Shown here: positions 36,498 to 45,861 of the stretch, piece after piece
Layout of the letters: each line of letters begins with the position of its first letter
Numbering within the stretch: the first letter of the stretch is position 1
NCBI RefSeq assembly: GCF_002813425.1
Contig: NZ_PHUL01000001.1
Location: 806,001-870,000, forward strand
Origin: Cellulophaga sp. RHA19
GTDB lineage: Bacteria; Bacteroidota; Bacteroidia; Flavobacteriales; Flavobacteriaceae
Direction: 5' to 3'
DNA length: 64,000 bases
Notes under the pieces: generated by a model
The model's input: only the letters and a program-made list of their open reading frames with translations
The model's database searches: none
Told to the model about the DNA's origin: nothing
Program-made: the position numbers and the translations under genes

Positions 36498-37565
36498 CTA
36501 GTTTTTAAATGTTGCCATTAATTTTTGATGATATCCAGGTACTACATCATAACAATATGTTACGGATGCGCCACCTTCTTTGGTACACAATAAGTAAGAT
36601 TTGTAAACCTCATTATTGTTATCTTTTACGGTATCGTCTAAATTAATCTCTAAACGCGCTTGTAAAGGCTCTGATATTATGTCTTGTGGAGCAATAATAT
36701 AATGACTCGCCATAACATCAAACGGATTAAAACCGTCGGCTCCTTGATTTTTCCACTGCTCTATCCAAGGTTGAGATGCTGTTGCTAACCATTTCATACC
36801 TGGAGTCGTATTTTTTAGAGCCTCTAAATCTTCTTGCTTCACCCAAACCTTACTAGAGATTTCATACGGACAAAAAACAAGTGGCACATTGCGCTCTAAT
36901 AATATACGAAAAGCAGTATTATCTAAATCAAAATTTAAATCTTTAGCTAAAACACCTTTGTTTCCTATTTTAAAATAATCTAAAGGCGTTCTGCGACCAG
37001 CAACTAAAACAACCTCAACAATTTGAGATTGTAACTCTGGGTATTTTAATAACAACAAACCAACATTAGTAGCAGGGCCAATTGCCAAAATAGTTAATGG
37101 CTGCTTTTTTAATGCTGCAGCCATTGCCTCTACTGCATCATTAGTTACCACACTGTCTAAATTTATTGCTGTACTTGCACCTTTATAAACCTTAATTTTT
37201 TGTGCTGCAAACTCCTTACTTATATAGTTGCCAATAGCAAAAGCATTTTCTACGCTATTGTTACCAAAAACAGTACTTAGACCATTAATTTTTACATTAT
37301 CTGCTTGTAATAATTGTAAAACCGCATAACCATCATCTACATCAGAATAGCCAGGTTTTCCTATATTCTTTTTTCCAACAGCTAAATCTGCGTCTATCCA
37401 AACTTGTTTTACTCCGTTTATAATTCCCTTTGGCTTTGCTTTGTCTGTAGCTTCTTTTTTGGGCTCTTGCTTTACTTCAGCTACAACATCTTTAGCTTGC
37501 TCTTTACAAGCCAAAAACATTAGAAACATTAGTAAAATACCAATTAGTTTAATTTTTTGTTTCAT
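36498..37565 (-). CDS. Lipid-anchored nucleoside hydrolase
   Basis: 355 residues. A lipoprotein signal ends at Cys20 (MFLAC) and is followed by a Lys/Glu-rich linker to about residue 48. The inosine/uridine-preferring nucleoside hydrolase fold follows. The Ca-binding aspartates appear as WIDAD (58-60) and SDVDDGYAV (Asp75, Asp77, Asp78), with LSTVFGN, TILAIGPATNVG and FNPFDVMAS later. In classic members the aspartates form one compact DxDxGxDDA motif; here about 14 residues separate the first and second parts. It cleaves the N-glycosidic bond of nucleosides to base and pentose. Export and lipidation place it in the periplasm or on the surface, next to SusCD. Confidence 0.82.
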   Translation of the reverse strand: MKQKIKLIGILLMFLMFLACKEQAKDVVAEVKQEPKKEATDKAKPKGIINGVKQVWIDADLAVGKKNIGKPGYSDVDDGYAVLQLLQADNVKINGLSTVFGNNSVENAFAIGNYISKEFAAQKIKVYKGASTAINLDSVVTNDAVEAMAAALKKQPLTILAIGPATNVGLLLLKYPELQSQIVEVVLVAGRRTPLDYFKIGNKGVLAKDLNFDLDNTAFRILLERNVPLVFCPYEISSKVWVKQEDLEALKNTTPGMKWLATASQPWIEQWKNQGADGFNPFDVMASHYIIAPQDIISEPLQARLEINLDDTVKDNNNEVYKSYLLCTKEGGASVTYCYDVVPGYHQKLMATFKN

Positions 37566-37575
37566 ATTTTTTATT

Positions 37576-39024
37576 TTATTTTTCCCACCAGCCTTTACTG
37601 TTTATATTATCTCCTCCAATACGCTCCACAGCTACTTTATAATTTTCACTATTTGTTGCTTGTTCAGATTCTGGATACAAATACCGAACGGGATATTTAT
37701 CATTATTAAAGTTGTCTGGACCAACCTCTAAATTTGGAATTCCTGTTCTACGTACATTAAACCAAGCCTCGTGACCAACATTAATTAAGCTTAACCATTT
37801 TTGAGTTAGTATTTTTTCTAAATCATTTGCAGTACCATCTAATACTATTTCTGTTCTTGTAAAATAGTCTGTAGGCAGCACAGTATTATAATACTCAAAA
37901 CTAGCTGTTACTGCATTTTGGTAATACATATTTGCATCTCCTGTAATATAACCCCTTGCTGCTGCTTCAGCAAGTGCAAATTGCACTTCTGAATACTGCA
38001 TATATTGCGCATCTATACCATCTGCAACATCTCTAAAAATAGACCCAAATAAAGATATGTTATTTAAGTCTATACCATTTGCATTTATGGTACTACTAGA
38101 TTGTCCGTTTTGCAATCCTTTGTATTCTGGCGTAGCAGAATTTTTACTTGCCTCTGTAGGCTTATAAAGCACTGCAACACGAGGATCATCCCATGCAGTT
38201 AATACAGTTTCTACAGTATTTGTCATTGTATGCTCTTGGTACAACCCTAAAGCTGCGTTAAACATAGGAAACTGGTTAGGAGCAGAGGCCAAATAAGGTA
38301 CTACAGCGTTGTCTGCATTAGACTGCATTAATTTACCAGAATCTGCCAAAGTTTGTAAATCTGTAAAGTCTGTTGTTCTTTTACTAATACGTAATAAGTA
38401 ACGTACTTGAAGCGAGTTTGCAAAACGCACCCACTTGTCTAAATCTCCTTGAAACATAATATCACCCTGAATAACGTTATTTGTATTTTCTAGCGTATTA
38501 ACAGCTTTTTTAAGTACTGCTAATATTCCTGTTTCTGGATCTGTATAAATACTTTCTTGTGTATCATACTTAGGAGAAAAAGTACCTTCTAAAGCTGCTA
38601 CTGCTTCTGTGTAAGGCACATCATTCCAAAGGTCTGTTAACTGAGAAAAAAGGTAACTCTGCATAATATCACCAACAGCCACGTAAGCATCGTTTGCCGC
38701 TGGTGAGGCTTTCATCGATTTAATATCTGATAATAATCTAAAAATAGCACTCCAGTACTCACTATTAGATCCCATTTCATAACGGTCTATACGCTCAAAC
38801 TCTATACTTGCTGCAAATTGCGCTAAATAATTAGCTTGCCTAAACCCTTGTTGATACGCGCTAAGGTCTGATGATACAGAAACCACATTGGTTAACAAAA
38901 ACTGTGGATCTACACTTTCTGGCGCATTAGGGTTGGTGTTTTTTTCTTCAAAATCGTTAGTACAAGCAGTAAAAACAATGCTTGCTACTGCTGTTGCTAC
39001 AAATAGCTTTATATATTTTTTCAT
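37576..39024 (-). CDS. SusD/RagB-family substrate-binding lipoprotein
   Basis: 482 residues. A lipoprotein signal ends at Cys21 (SIVFTAC), and the mature start TNDFEEKNTNPNAPESVDPQFLLTNV is typical of the SusD-like type 2 group. Helical TPR-like segments follow, e.g. WSAIFRLLSDIKSM, and the C-terminus has the conserved WLSLINVGHEAWFNVRRTGIPNL. It is the surface lid of the SusCD importer and captures the substrate for the barrel encoded 13 bases upstream. A nucleoside or nucleoside-containing oligomer is the likely ligand because of the downstream hydrolase; this is inference. Confidence 0.93.
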   Translation of the reverse strand: MKKYIKLFVATAVASIVFTACTNDFEEKNTNPNAPESVDPQFLLTNVVSVSSDLSAYQQGFRQANYLAQFAASIEFERIDRYEMGSNSEYWSAIFRLLSDIKSMKASPAANDAYVAVGDIMQSYLFSQLTDLWNDVPYTEAVAALEGTFSPKYDTQESIYTDPETGILAVLKKAVNTLENTNNVIQGDIMFQGDLDKWVRFANSLQVRYLLRISKRTTDFTDLQTLADSGKLMQSNADNAVVPYLASAPNQFPMFNAALGLYQEHTMTNTVETVLTAWDDPRVAVLYKPTEASKNSATPEYKGLQNGQSSSTINANGIDLNNISLFGSIFRDVADGIDAQYMQYSEVQFALAEAAARGYITGDANMYYQNAVTASFEYYNTVLPTDYFTRTEIVLDGTANDLEKILTQKWLSLINVGHEAWFNVRRTGIPNLEVGPDNFNNDKYPVRYLYPESEQATNSENYKVAVERIGGDNINSKGWWEK

Positions 39025-39036
39025 CTTTTTTACTTC

Positions 39037-42000
39037 TTAAAATTCGGTTTTTAAACTCACTCCAAAGCTTCTGGTAGACGGGTATGAAAAATCTTCTACT
39101 CCGTATGTAATGCTCTGTTCTTGTAATGCATTTAGCTCTGGATCAAAATGTGGGTTCTCTGTAAACAATAATAAATTACTACCTACCAAACCTATTTTTA
39201 TTTTATTAAAACCTATGGCATCTACAATTTTTGCAGGAAAATTATAGTATACACTTACTTGTCTTAATTTTACATAAGAAGCACTGTAAAGCGCACTTGC
39301 CTCGTTACCACGATCAAAAAATGCATTGTTGTAAGCTTGGGCTGCTACTACTGTAGTATTTGGTGAGTATTGCGGATTATCTGCTGTACCTGTATTTACA
39401 ACGCCGGCACCAATAATACCAGATTCTCTACCCTCTAATGTTTCTTTTAAAACTCCAGATGTACTACCTAAGGCCTTTGTTCTAGAAACAATGGTTCCGC
39501 CTTTACGCCAATCGAACAAAAAGGTAAAATCTAATCCTCTGTATGAAAATTTGTTATTAAAACCCATTGTAAAATCTGGATTATAATTTCCTAGTAAACG
39601 TAAGTTGGGATCTTGAACAGGAAACCCGTTAGAGTCGTGCACAATTTGCCCATCTACCTCAACAAAACCAGTACCGTACATATCACCAACACGACCATCT
39701 TTTTTTGCAATGTAAAAAACGGAGTTAGATCCGCCACCACCAGAAAAGATATTTGCCGTACCAGTTACAAACTGGTCTACACCACTTGGCAACTCCTTAA
39801 CCTTACTTTTAAACGTTGAAAAGTTTACCGAACTCTGCCATTGAAAATCGGCATTTTTAATTACTGTACCACTAAGTAAAAGCTCTAAACCTGTAGTTTG
39901 TACTTTACCACCGTTTACGTTAAAACTACCAAAACCACTAGATTCTGATATTGGCCTAGATATAATTTGATCTACACTTGTATTTTGGTACGCTGCAGCA
40001 TCTAATTGCAACCTACCATTAAAAAACCAGGTTTCTAAGCCAGCTTCATACGCATTAAGACGTTCTGGCTTTAGATTTGCATTTTTTAAAACCGTCTCAT
40101 TAGTTACTCTAAAATTAGAACCATAGTTCTGGTTAAATAAGAAATTTTGAGTGTTTTGGTACGGGTTGGTATCATTACCAACACTAGCCGCACTAAACCT
40201 AAAATTTAAGTAAGAGATTGGCTCTGGTAATTTTAAAAGGCTACTAGCTACAAAACTTAGTCCGGCAGAATAATACCCAAACGAATTGTTATTAGATGGT
40301 AATGTACTGCTCCAGTCGTTACGGTAGGTAAGGTCTAAATACAAAGCATCTTTATAAGATAAATTACCTGTACCATAAACACTATTAATTCGTTTTTCAA
40401 ACAATCTACTATCTCCTTTAAGCGGAGTTCTAGAATTTGCTAAGGTATAAATACCAGGCAATGCTAGTTGTGAGGCTTCAGCATAGCTGTATTTAATTTC
40501 TTGATCAAACCTATTTGCACCTAAAGAGACTGTATACTTTAAATCATCGTTTATAGCATCTTTATAAGACACCAAAATATCTGTATTTAATTCTCTAAAA
40601 CTAATATCATCTTCTCTAAAAGAACCCTGCGGATTAGCATTTGTACTAACCGCTCTTCTAAACTCGCGTTTGTCTGCATACGTATCTAAACCAGCACGCA
40701 CTGCAACATTTAGTTTATTTGTAATATCATAAACAGCAGAAACATTACCTAAAACTCTATTTTTATTAAAGCTGTTGGTGTTTTCGTTAACCGTTAAATA
40801 TGGATTTGTAAGCCATAAGTAATTAATATCATAATGCTGCACTCCCTCCTGACCTGCTTGCCAGTAATTTTTTAAAGCAGAAACATCTGCCTGCCTACCT
40901 GTCCAGTTAAAACCATACAAAGGATTCTCATAACCATAACCAAGGTTTGGCCTGTTACCACTACGTGTATTTATATAATTTACAAAGGCGTTTACATTTA
41001 ATTGCTCTGTTAATTTCTGATGTAGACTAAGCGAAATACCATCACGATCTAAATCGGTATTTGGCACAATACCTTCATTTCTTAAGTTACTATAAGATAA
41101 TCTACTACTTCCGTTTTCGCCTGAAGAGTTAATGGCTATATTGTTTTGTTTGGTAATACCTGTTTCAAAAAAATTACGCACATTATTTGGGTTAGACACC
41201 CAAGGAGTTGCAGTTATAGGCGTAAAACTACCATCTGCATTTGTACGTGCAATAACATCACCAGCACGCACAGGATTGCCGTTAATATCTACAGAAGGAC
41301 TGTTAAACTGATTTACCAACAACCCTTGATCTAATCTTGGTCCGTAGCTACTTAAGCCACCATCATTAACACCAGCTCCTTTACCGTTCTGAAAAGAATA
41401 TTGACCGTTAGAACCACCACCGTATACATTTTGGTAATCTGGTAAGGTAAGTAAGGTTTCTACCGTAAGCGAATTACTTGTTGTAACACCAAAACCTTTT
41501 TTGTTTTTACCGCGTTTTGTAGTAATAACTACAACTCCGTTTGCAGCTCTTGCCCCATAAAGTGCAGCAGAACCAGCACCTTTTAATATAGATATTGATG
41601 CAATATCATCTGGAGAAATTTCAGAACCACCGTTTCCAAAATCTACTTCTTGCAAAGCACCGTTGTTTACCAGGTCACTCGTAATTTGTTCGTTGCTAAT
41701 TGGCACACCGTCTACAACAAATAACGGTTGATTGCTTCCGCTTAAAGAATTTTCCCCACGGATGACAATTCTAGATGAAGAACCCACACCAGAAGAACCA
41801 TTTGTAATTTGAACTCCTGCAACTTGCCCTGCTAAACTGTTTACCACATTAGTTAAAGTAACCTCTGTTAATTTATCTGATGATACTCTTGTTACAGCAG
41901 AAACAAGCGATTGTTTTTCTCTTTCTATACCCAAAGCAGTTACTACAATTTCTTTTAACTGTTCGTCTGATGGCATTAGTGTAATACTCGCCGGAAAATT

Positions 42001-42255
42001 ACCGTTAGTAATAGTAATTTTTTTGCTTGTAAACCCTATAGACGACACTTGTATTACAAAACTAGTAGAGCTAGTTTGCAATGTAAAGTCACCATCTATG
42101 GTTGTAGTTGTGTAATTTTCTTTGCCTATTTCTTTTACCGTAGCAAAAGGTATTGGTTGGTTGTCTGTATCTAATATTTTAGAAGTATACGTATTTGATT
42201 GTGCAAATACCGTTAAGGCAAATAGCTGCACTACAGCTATTATAGCTATTTTCAT
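39037..42255 (-). CDS. SusC/RagA-type TonB-dependent outer-membrane transporter
   Basis: 1072 residues. A signal peptide (MKIAIIAVVQLFALTVFAQ) precedes a carboxypeptidase-D regulatory-like domain (about 25-95, YTSKILDTDNQPIPFATVKE). The plug carries VVTALGIEREKQSL, GVGSSSRIVIRGENSL, PLFVVDGVPI and AALYGARAANGVVVITTKRG. A 22-strand barrel follows and ends SFGVSLKTEF. It imports the substrate through the outer membrane using TonB energy, with SusD as lid. It is the first gene of SusC-SusD-nucleoside hydrolase-kinase. A hairpin at 42300-42323 lies in its leader. No anti-sigma or hybrid sensor gene is adjacent. Confidence 0.95.
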   Translation of the reverse strand: MKIAIIAVVQLFALTVFAQSNTYTSKILDTDNQPIPFATVKEIGKENYTTTTIDGDFTLQTSSTSFVIQVSSIGFTSKKITITNGNFPASITLMPSDEQLKEIVVTALGIEREKQSLVSAVTRVSSDKLTEVTLTNVVNSLAGQVAGVQITNGSSGVGSSSRIVIRGENSLSGSNQPLFVVDGVPISNEQITSDLVNNGALQEVDFGNGGSEISPDDIASISILKGAGSAALYGARAANGVVVITTKRGKNKKGFGVTTSNSLTVETLLTLPDYQNVYGGGSNGQYSFQNGKGAGVNDGGLSSYGPRLDQGLLVNQFNSPSVDINGNPVRAGDVIARTNADGSFTPITATPWVSNPNNVRNFFETGITKQNNIAINSSGENGSSRLSYSNLRNEGIVPNTDLDRDGISLSLHQKLTEQLNVNAFVNYINTRSGNRPNLGYGYENPLYGFNWTGRQADVSALKNYWQAGQEGVQHYDINYLWLTNPYLTVNENTNSFNKNRVLGNVSAVYDITNKLNVAVRAGLDTYADKREFRRAVSTNANPQGSFREDDISFRELNTDILVSYKDAINDDLKYTVSLGANRFDQEIKYSYAEASQLALPGIYTLANSRTPLKGDSRLFEKRINSVYGTGNLSYKDALYLDLTYRNDWSSTLPSNNNSFGYYSAGLSFVASSLLKLPEPISYLNFRFSAASVGNDTNPYQNTQNFLFNQNYGSNFRVTNETVLKNANLKPERLNAYEAGLETWFFNGRLQLDAAAYQNTSVDQIISRPISESSGFGSFNVNGGKVQTTGLELLLSGTVIKNADFQWQSSVNFSTFKSKVKELPSGVDQFVTGTANIFSGGGGSNSVFYIAKKDGRVGDMYGTGFVEVDGQIVHDSNGFPVQDPNLRLLGNYNPDFTMGFNNKFSYRGLDFTFLFDWRKGGTIVSRTKALGSTSGVLKETLEGRESGIIGAGVVNTGTADNPQYSPNTTVVAAQAYNNAFFDRGNEASALYSASYVKLRQVSVYYNFPAKIVDAIGFNKIKIGLVGSNLLLFTENPHFDPELNALQEQSITYGVEDFSYPSTRSFGVSLKTEF

Positions 42256-42299
42256 ATTTAAGTGTAATAAAGTTGATAAATTATTTTATAAGCAAGTAC

Positions 42300-42323
42300 A
42301 ACCAATTATAGTTACAATTGGTT
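42300..42323 (-). other. Hairpin in the leader of the SusC operon
   Basis: 8-bp perfect inverted repeat AACCAATT/AATTGGTT with an 8-base loop, 45 bases before the SusC ATG. Five T follow on the plus strand but not on the minus strand, so it is a poor terminator for the upstream DUF2064 gene. It could be an RNA structure or an operator for the SusC operon. Confidence 0.35.
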
Positions 42324-42353
42324 TTTACTCATAAAAATGCCGATTTAAATAAT

Positions 42354-43052
42354 TTATAAACTAGGAGGACCTCTACGTAAAAATGAAGATGTGTAAAAAG
42401 AAGAAACTATATTGTTGCTTGTTTTTATTGCTTTTTTAGATCTCTGACTTAAATAAGCAATTATAAAACTAGCTAAAACCGAATTAGGATTTGCACAGGC
42501 GTATTCTATAGCTGATACCTTTGTATTTATATCCTGAAGCGTCTCTAAAACCGTGAAAGGTACATTTTTGGCAACAGCCAAAGAATGTATTTTATTAGAT
42601 AATTTAGAAGTTAACCAGGGTAGGTTTTTAAAAGCGTCTTCATTAAAAATACTTTTATGAACTCCAAACAAGTATATACCACCATCTATAGACGGCCCAA
42701 AAACTACTTTTTTAGTAGCCATTGCATCTACGGCTTGCTGTATATGACTTGCTGTTAAATTTGGTGTATCATTACCAATAGATATTACATTGGTATAGCC
42801 TTGAGTGTACAAACTTTTATAAGCGTTAGTATAACGCTCTGCAAAAGTGTTGCCGTGTTGCTGTGTTTCATCTAACCAAACAACGTCTACACTACTTTTA
42901 TTTGCAACCTCTAATGTGTTCTTAATTAATAAGTCAAAAAACTGAGTAGAGACTTCTTGTTTTTTACCACCAAACAAAGGTTTCCTTTCTGCTTCTATTT
43001 TAGCGGAAAGAGAAAAAACTAATAAAACAGTTTTGTTCCGGTTTGGTTTCAT
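42354..43052 (-). CDS. DUF2064/TIGR04282-like GT-A fold protein
   Basis: 232 residues. The N-terminus (KTVLLVFSLSAKIEAERKPL) and VISIGNDTPNLTASHIQQAVDAM, then VFGPSIDGGIYLFGV, match the DUF2064 family of nucleotide-sugar-like glycosyltransferases. GNDTP corresponds to the metal-binding position and GPSxDGGxYL is the family core. The target is unknown. The C-terminus is long and ends YTSSFLRRGPPSL after a basic stretch. It lies 98 bases before the SusC gene on the same strand and may or may not be part of that operon. Confidence 0.7.
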   Translation of the reverse strand: MKPNRNKTVLLVFSLSAKIEAERKPLFGGKKQEVSTQFFDLLIKNTLEVANKSSVDVVWLDETQQHGNTFAERYTNAYKSLYTQGYTNVISIGNDTPNLTASHIQQAVDAMATKKVVFGPSIDGGIYLFGVHKSIFNEDAFKNLPWLTSKLSNKIHSLAVAKNVPFTVLETLQDINTKVSAIEYACANPNSVLASFIIAYLSQRSKKAIKTSNNIVSSFYTSSFLRRGPPSL

Positions 43053-43373
43053 TGTGGTTGCTTGGTCGTTAAAAAATAGAAACCTTAATTTCTTTTATAA
43101 AAATAACATAGAATTTTTTAATTAGACACTTTTTGTAAGACTAATACTATAATTACAACGCAAAAGCAGCTAATTTTTAGATTTATTGCATCTTTTACAC
43201 AATAATAAAACAAACTAAGTAGTTTATATAGTTGTGTAAACTATATTTTTATTTTCAATACTATGTAGTTTATCGTTCCACAAACCATTTATAACCCATA
43301 AAATATATTTTGATGCAAAAAAGAGAACCTTGCAACAAACTAACTAGTCTTTTTACAACAAAAAGAAGCTAAA
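43053..43373. other. Divergent intergenic region, 321 bases
   Basis: Lies between the DUF2064 gene (minus) and the TetR gene (plus). It is very A+T rich. An inverted repeat-like segment GTTTATATAGTTGTGTAAACTATA (about 43221-43244) could be a regulator site. No exact TAnnTTTG element, open frame or RNA gene was recognised in it. Confidence 0.4.
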
Positions 43374-43982
43374 ATGGAAAAGAACTTAAAACGCATGGCT
43401 ACAATGCAAAGAATGCAGTCTGTTGGCCTAGAAATATTTTATAAAAATGGGTATTATGATACCAGTGTAGATGATGTTTTAAAAGAACTATCTTTATCTA
43501 AAGGTGCGTTTTATTATCATTTTAAATCTAAGGAAGAATTTTTTATAAGTATTCTACAGAATATTATTTTCCCTAAAGTATATAGCGAGTTAATTGCTCC
43601 TTTTGAAGGACTAGAAAACCCTGCTGTAATTTTAGACAAGTGCTTTGACAATGCTCTTGAAACGGCAGAACACAACCAATTAGACAATGGCTTTGTGTTA
43701 AGTAATTTTATGACGGAGTTTAGTGGTAAAAACGAAACAATTGTAAAGCTCCTTAAAGAAATGTTTAAGGTGTGGGAAGTAAATTTGATTACCAATTTAC
43801 AAAAAGGCAAAACAGATGGCTATATAGACCGCCACGTAGATAGTGAAGCTGTTGCTAGCTTTTTAATGTCTTCCTATATGGGTGTGCGTTTATTAATGGT
43901 AGAAGGTAATGCTAAGTTACTTCGTTACAAGTACATTCAGCAATTGCGTAGTTATTTTAAAACTATTGCTGTGAAGCGGTAG
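43374..43982 (+). CDS. TetR/AcrR-family transcriptional regulator
   Basis: 202 residues. The N-terminal helix-turn-helix domain shows MQSVGLEIFYKNGYYDTSVDDVLKELSLSKGAFYYHFKSKEEFF, the TetR signature with GAFYYHFKSKEE. The C-terminal ligand-binding domain is all helical with no recognisable ligand specificity. It would act as a ligand-responsive dimeric repressor. Its target is not evident; the divergent DUF2064/SusC side and itself are the nearest candidates. It converges with the CPBP protease gene, whose stop is 4 bases away. Confidence 0.9.
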   Translation: MEKNLKRMATMQRMQSVGLEIFYKNGYYDTSVDDVLKELSLSKGAFYYHFKSKEEFFISILQNIIFPKVYSELIAPFEGLENPAVILDKCFDNALETAEHNQLDNGFVLSNFMTEFSGKNETIVKLLKEMFKVWEVNLITNLQKGKTDGYIDRHVDSEAVASFLMSSYMGVRLLMVEGNAKLLRYKYIQQLRSYFKTIAVKR

Positions 43983-43986
43983 AGAT

Positions 43987-44769
43987 TCAATTATCCTTTT
44001 TTAAGGTTTTTTTTAGCATAATTGAAGAAAAAATTAAAATGATAACTGAAACTACTATTATATATGCTGATAAATCTCCATAAACATCATTAATTGGACT
44101 ATTTACAGACTTAGCATTTTTAAAATTAATATAACCAGCAACAAAGCTAGCTAGGTTAGCTAAAAAATGTAGAACAATTGTATACCCAATACTTTTTGTT
44201 TTGTAATACATATACCCAAAAAATAAGCCTAGTAATAATGCATTTATTATCTGACTAGGTAATAAGTGTATAACAGCAAACAAAATTGTTGACACAATAA
44301 TAGCTTTCTTAGCTGAATATTTTAACAGAAAACCTTTTAAGAATAAGCCTCTAAATAAAATCTCTTCTAAAACAGGAGCAAAAATAATTGTAGAAATAGT
44401 AAATGGTAAATTATTAAAAGGATTAGTCAACTCCTCTCCGGTCCCATTAAATAATGGTAATAAAAATGATTTGTAAATAGGTGTAGAAATTCCAAGAATA
44501 TATGTAACTACAACAAGCGAAGAGAGAAACAACATTTTATAATTTTTTACACGGAAAGAGAATTTCACTGATACACCTCTTTTCTTATTGACAATATAAA
44601 TTACAAGAAAAGTGCATAAAAAGCTTAGTGTAAAATTTAAGGTTATTTTAAGGTCTAAATTGTCTGTAAGTAAACCTAATACTGACACAATAACGCCGTT
44701 GATAACAAAAAATATTAAAAATACTAGTAAGGATTGTATAAGAGAATTAGGAAATAATTTTTTATTCAT
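43987..44769 (-). CDS. CPBP-family intramembrane metalloprotease
   Basis: 260 residues with about eight membrane helices. The CPBP (Abi/CAAX-like) motifs are intact: EEILFRGLFLKGF (motif 1, two Glu and Arg), ILFAVIHLLPSQ (motif 2, His), and VLHFLANLASF (His and Asn of motif 3). Family members cleave membrane substrates or act in bacteriocin immunity and maturation; the substrate here is unknown. It is a single gene separated by 48 bases from the GT9 gene. Confidence 0.88.
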   Translation of the reverse strand: MNKKLFPNSLIQSLLVFLIFFVINGVIVSVLGLLTDNLDLKITLNFTLSFLCTFLVIYIVNKKRGVSVKFSFRVKNYKMLFLSSLVVVTYILGISTPIYKSFLLPLFNGTGEELTNPFNNLPFTISTIIFAPVLEEILFRGLFLKGFLLKYSAKKAIIVSTILFAVIHLLPSQIINALLLGLFFGYMYYKTKSIGYTIVLHFLANLASFVAGYINFKNAKSVNSPINDVYGDLSAYIIVVSVIILIFSSIMLKKTLKKDN

Positions 44770-44817
44770 ACTTCTTTAATTAAACCTTAAAATAATGTTT
44801 GATTATCACAACCCTGA

Positions 44818-45861
44818 CTACCCTACAACCTCCAAAACCTTTTTTACAACATCATCTGGCAGTATAGTTTCCATAGCTTTTTCATAACCTGGTGGAAATT
44901 TATTACCATACACAGAAGTTGGTATAAGTGGGTATTTGTCTCTGTTTGCTAGCAATGCATTTGTACTTTGTTGTGCAAATGGATAAAAACCAGCAAATGG
45001 GTGTGTAACTCCCCAAAGTGTTATTGTAGGTACCGCAAACATTGCGCTTAGATGTGCGTTGCCACTATCCATAGCTAACATAACATCTAAATTAGAAATT
45101 AAAGAAAGTTCTTCTTTAAAGCTTAGTTTTTTAACAACAGAAACACAATTGCTGTAGTCTTGTTCCCATTTTTCTAAGACTTCTTTTTCTTTATCTCCTC
45201 CTCCAAAGAGAACAATTGTATAAGTGTCTTTTTCATTTAACTTATTTACCACTTTTTCCATAAGTTCTAAAGGGTACGTTTTACCCTCAAAAGCAGCAAA
45301 TGGTGCAATTCCTATCCACTTTTTTGGTTCTTTTGGTAGTAATGCAATAGCAGTATCAGATAATTTTTCTTTTTCTAAAGCACAAGAATCATCTAGCTTA
45401 ATGGGAAATCCTAATTTACCAAAAACAGAAACGTAACGTTGCTGCGTAGTTTGTAGTTGTTTAAAAACTTTGTTTTTACTTGCTGTTAGCGCTTTTTTAT
45501 CGGCTCTGCCTTTATCAATTTGTATAAAAGGAATACCAGATAATTTAAAAAACTGTTTAAGAATATTAGAACGTAAAACGTTATGGATATCTGCAACTGC
45601 AGTAACATTCATTGCTTTTAACTCTTTAAATAATTTATAGAGTCCGTTTACACCTTTGTGCTTACCTTTTACGTCTGCTTGGTACACTTGTACGTTGGGC
45701 AATTGTGCAAACATTGGTGTAAAAAATGCCCTAGTTAAGACCGTAATTTTTAATGTAGGGTTTTGTTGCAATAGTCCTTTTACAACAGGAACAGTCATTG
45801 CAACGTCTCCCATTGCAGACAACCTAATTATTAAAATATGGTCCTGAGGCTTATTTTCCAC
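44818..45861 (-). CDS. Glycosyltransferase family 9 (heptosyltransferase-like)
   Basis: 347 residues. The N-terminal ILIIRLSAMGDVAMTVPVVKGLLQQNPTLKITVLT and the C-terminal nucleotide-sugar region LSLISNLDVMLAMDSGNAHLSAMFAVPTITLWGVTHPFAGFYP are characteristic of GT9. Known members add heptose to lipopolysaccharide core in the cytoplasm; the sugar here is unknown. The start overlaps the end of the DUF4254 gene by 11 bases, and this gene pair is common in Bacteroidota, so both may act on lipid A-core. Confidence 0.88.
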   Translation of the reverse strand: MENKPQDHILIIRLSAMGDVAMTVPVVKGLLQQNPTLKITVLTRAFFTPMFAQLPNVQVYQADVKGKHKGVNGLYKLFKELKAMNVTAVADIHNVLRSNILKQFFKLSGIPFIQIDKGRADKKALTASKNKVFKQLQTTQQRYVSVFGKLGFPIKLDDSCALEKEKLSDTAIALLPKEPKKWIGIAPFAAFEGKTYPLELMEKVVNKLNEKDTYTIVLFGGGDKEKEVLEKWEQDYSNCVSVVKKLSFKEELSLISNLDVMLAMDSGNAHLSAMFAVPTITLWGVTHPFAGFYPFAQQSTNALLANRDKYPLIPTSVYGNKFPPGYEKAMETILPDDVVKKVLEVVG

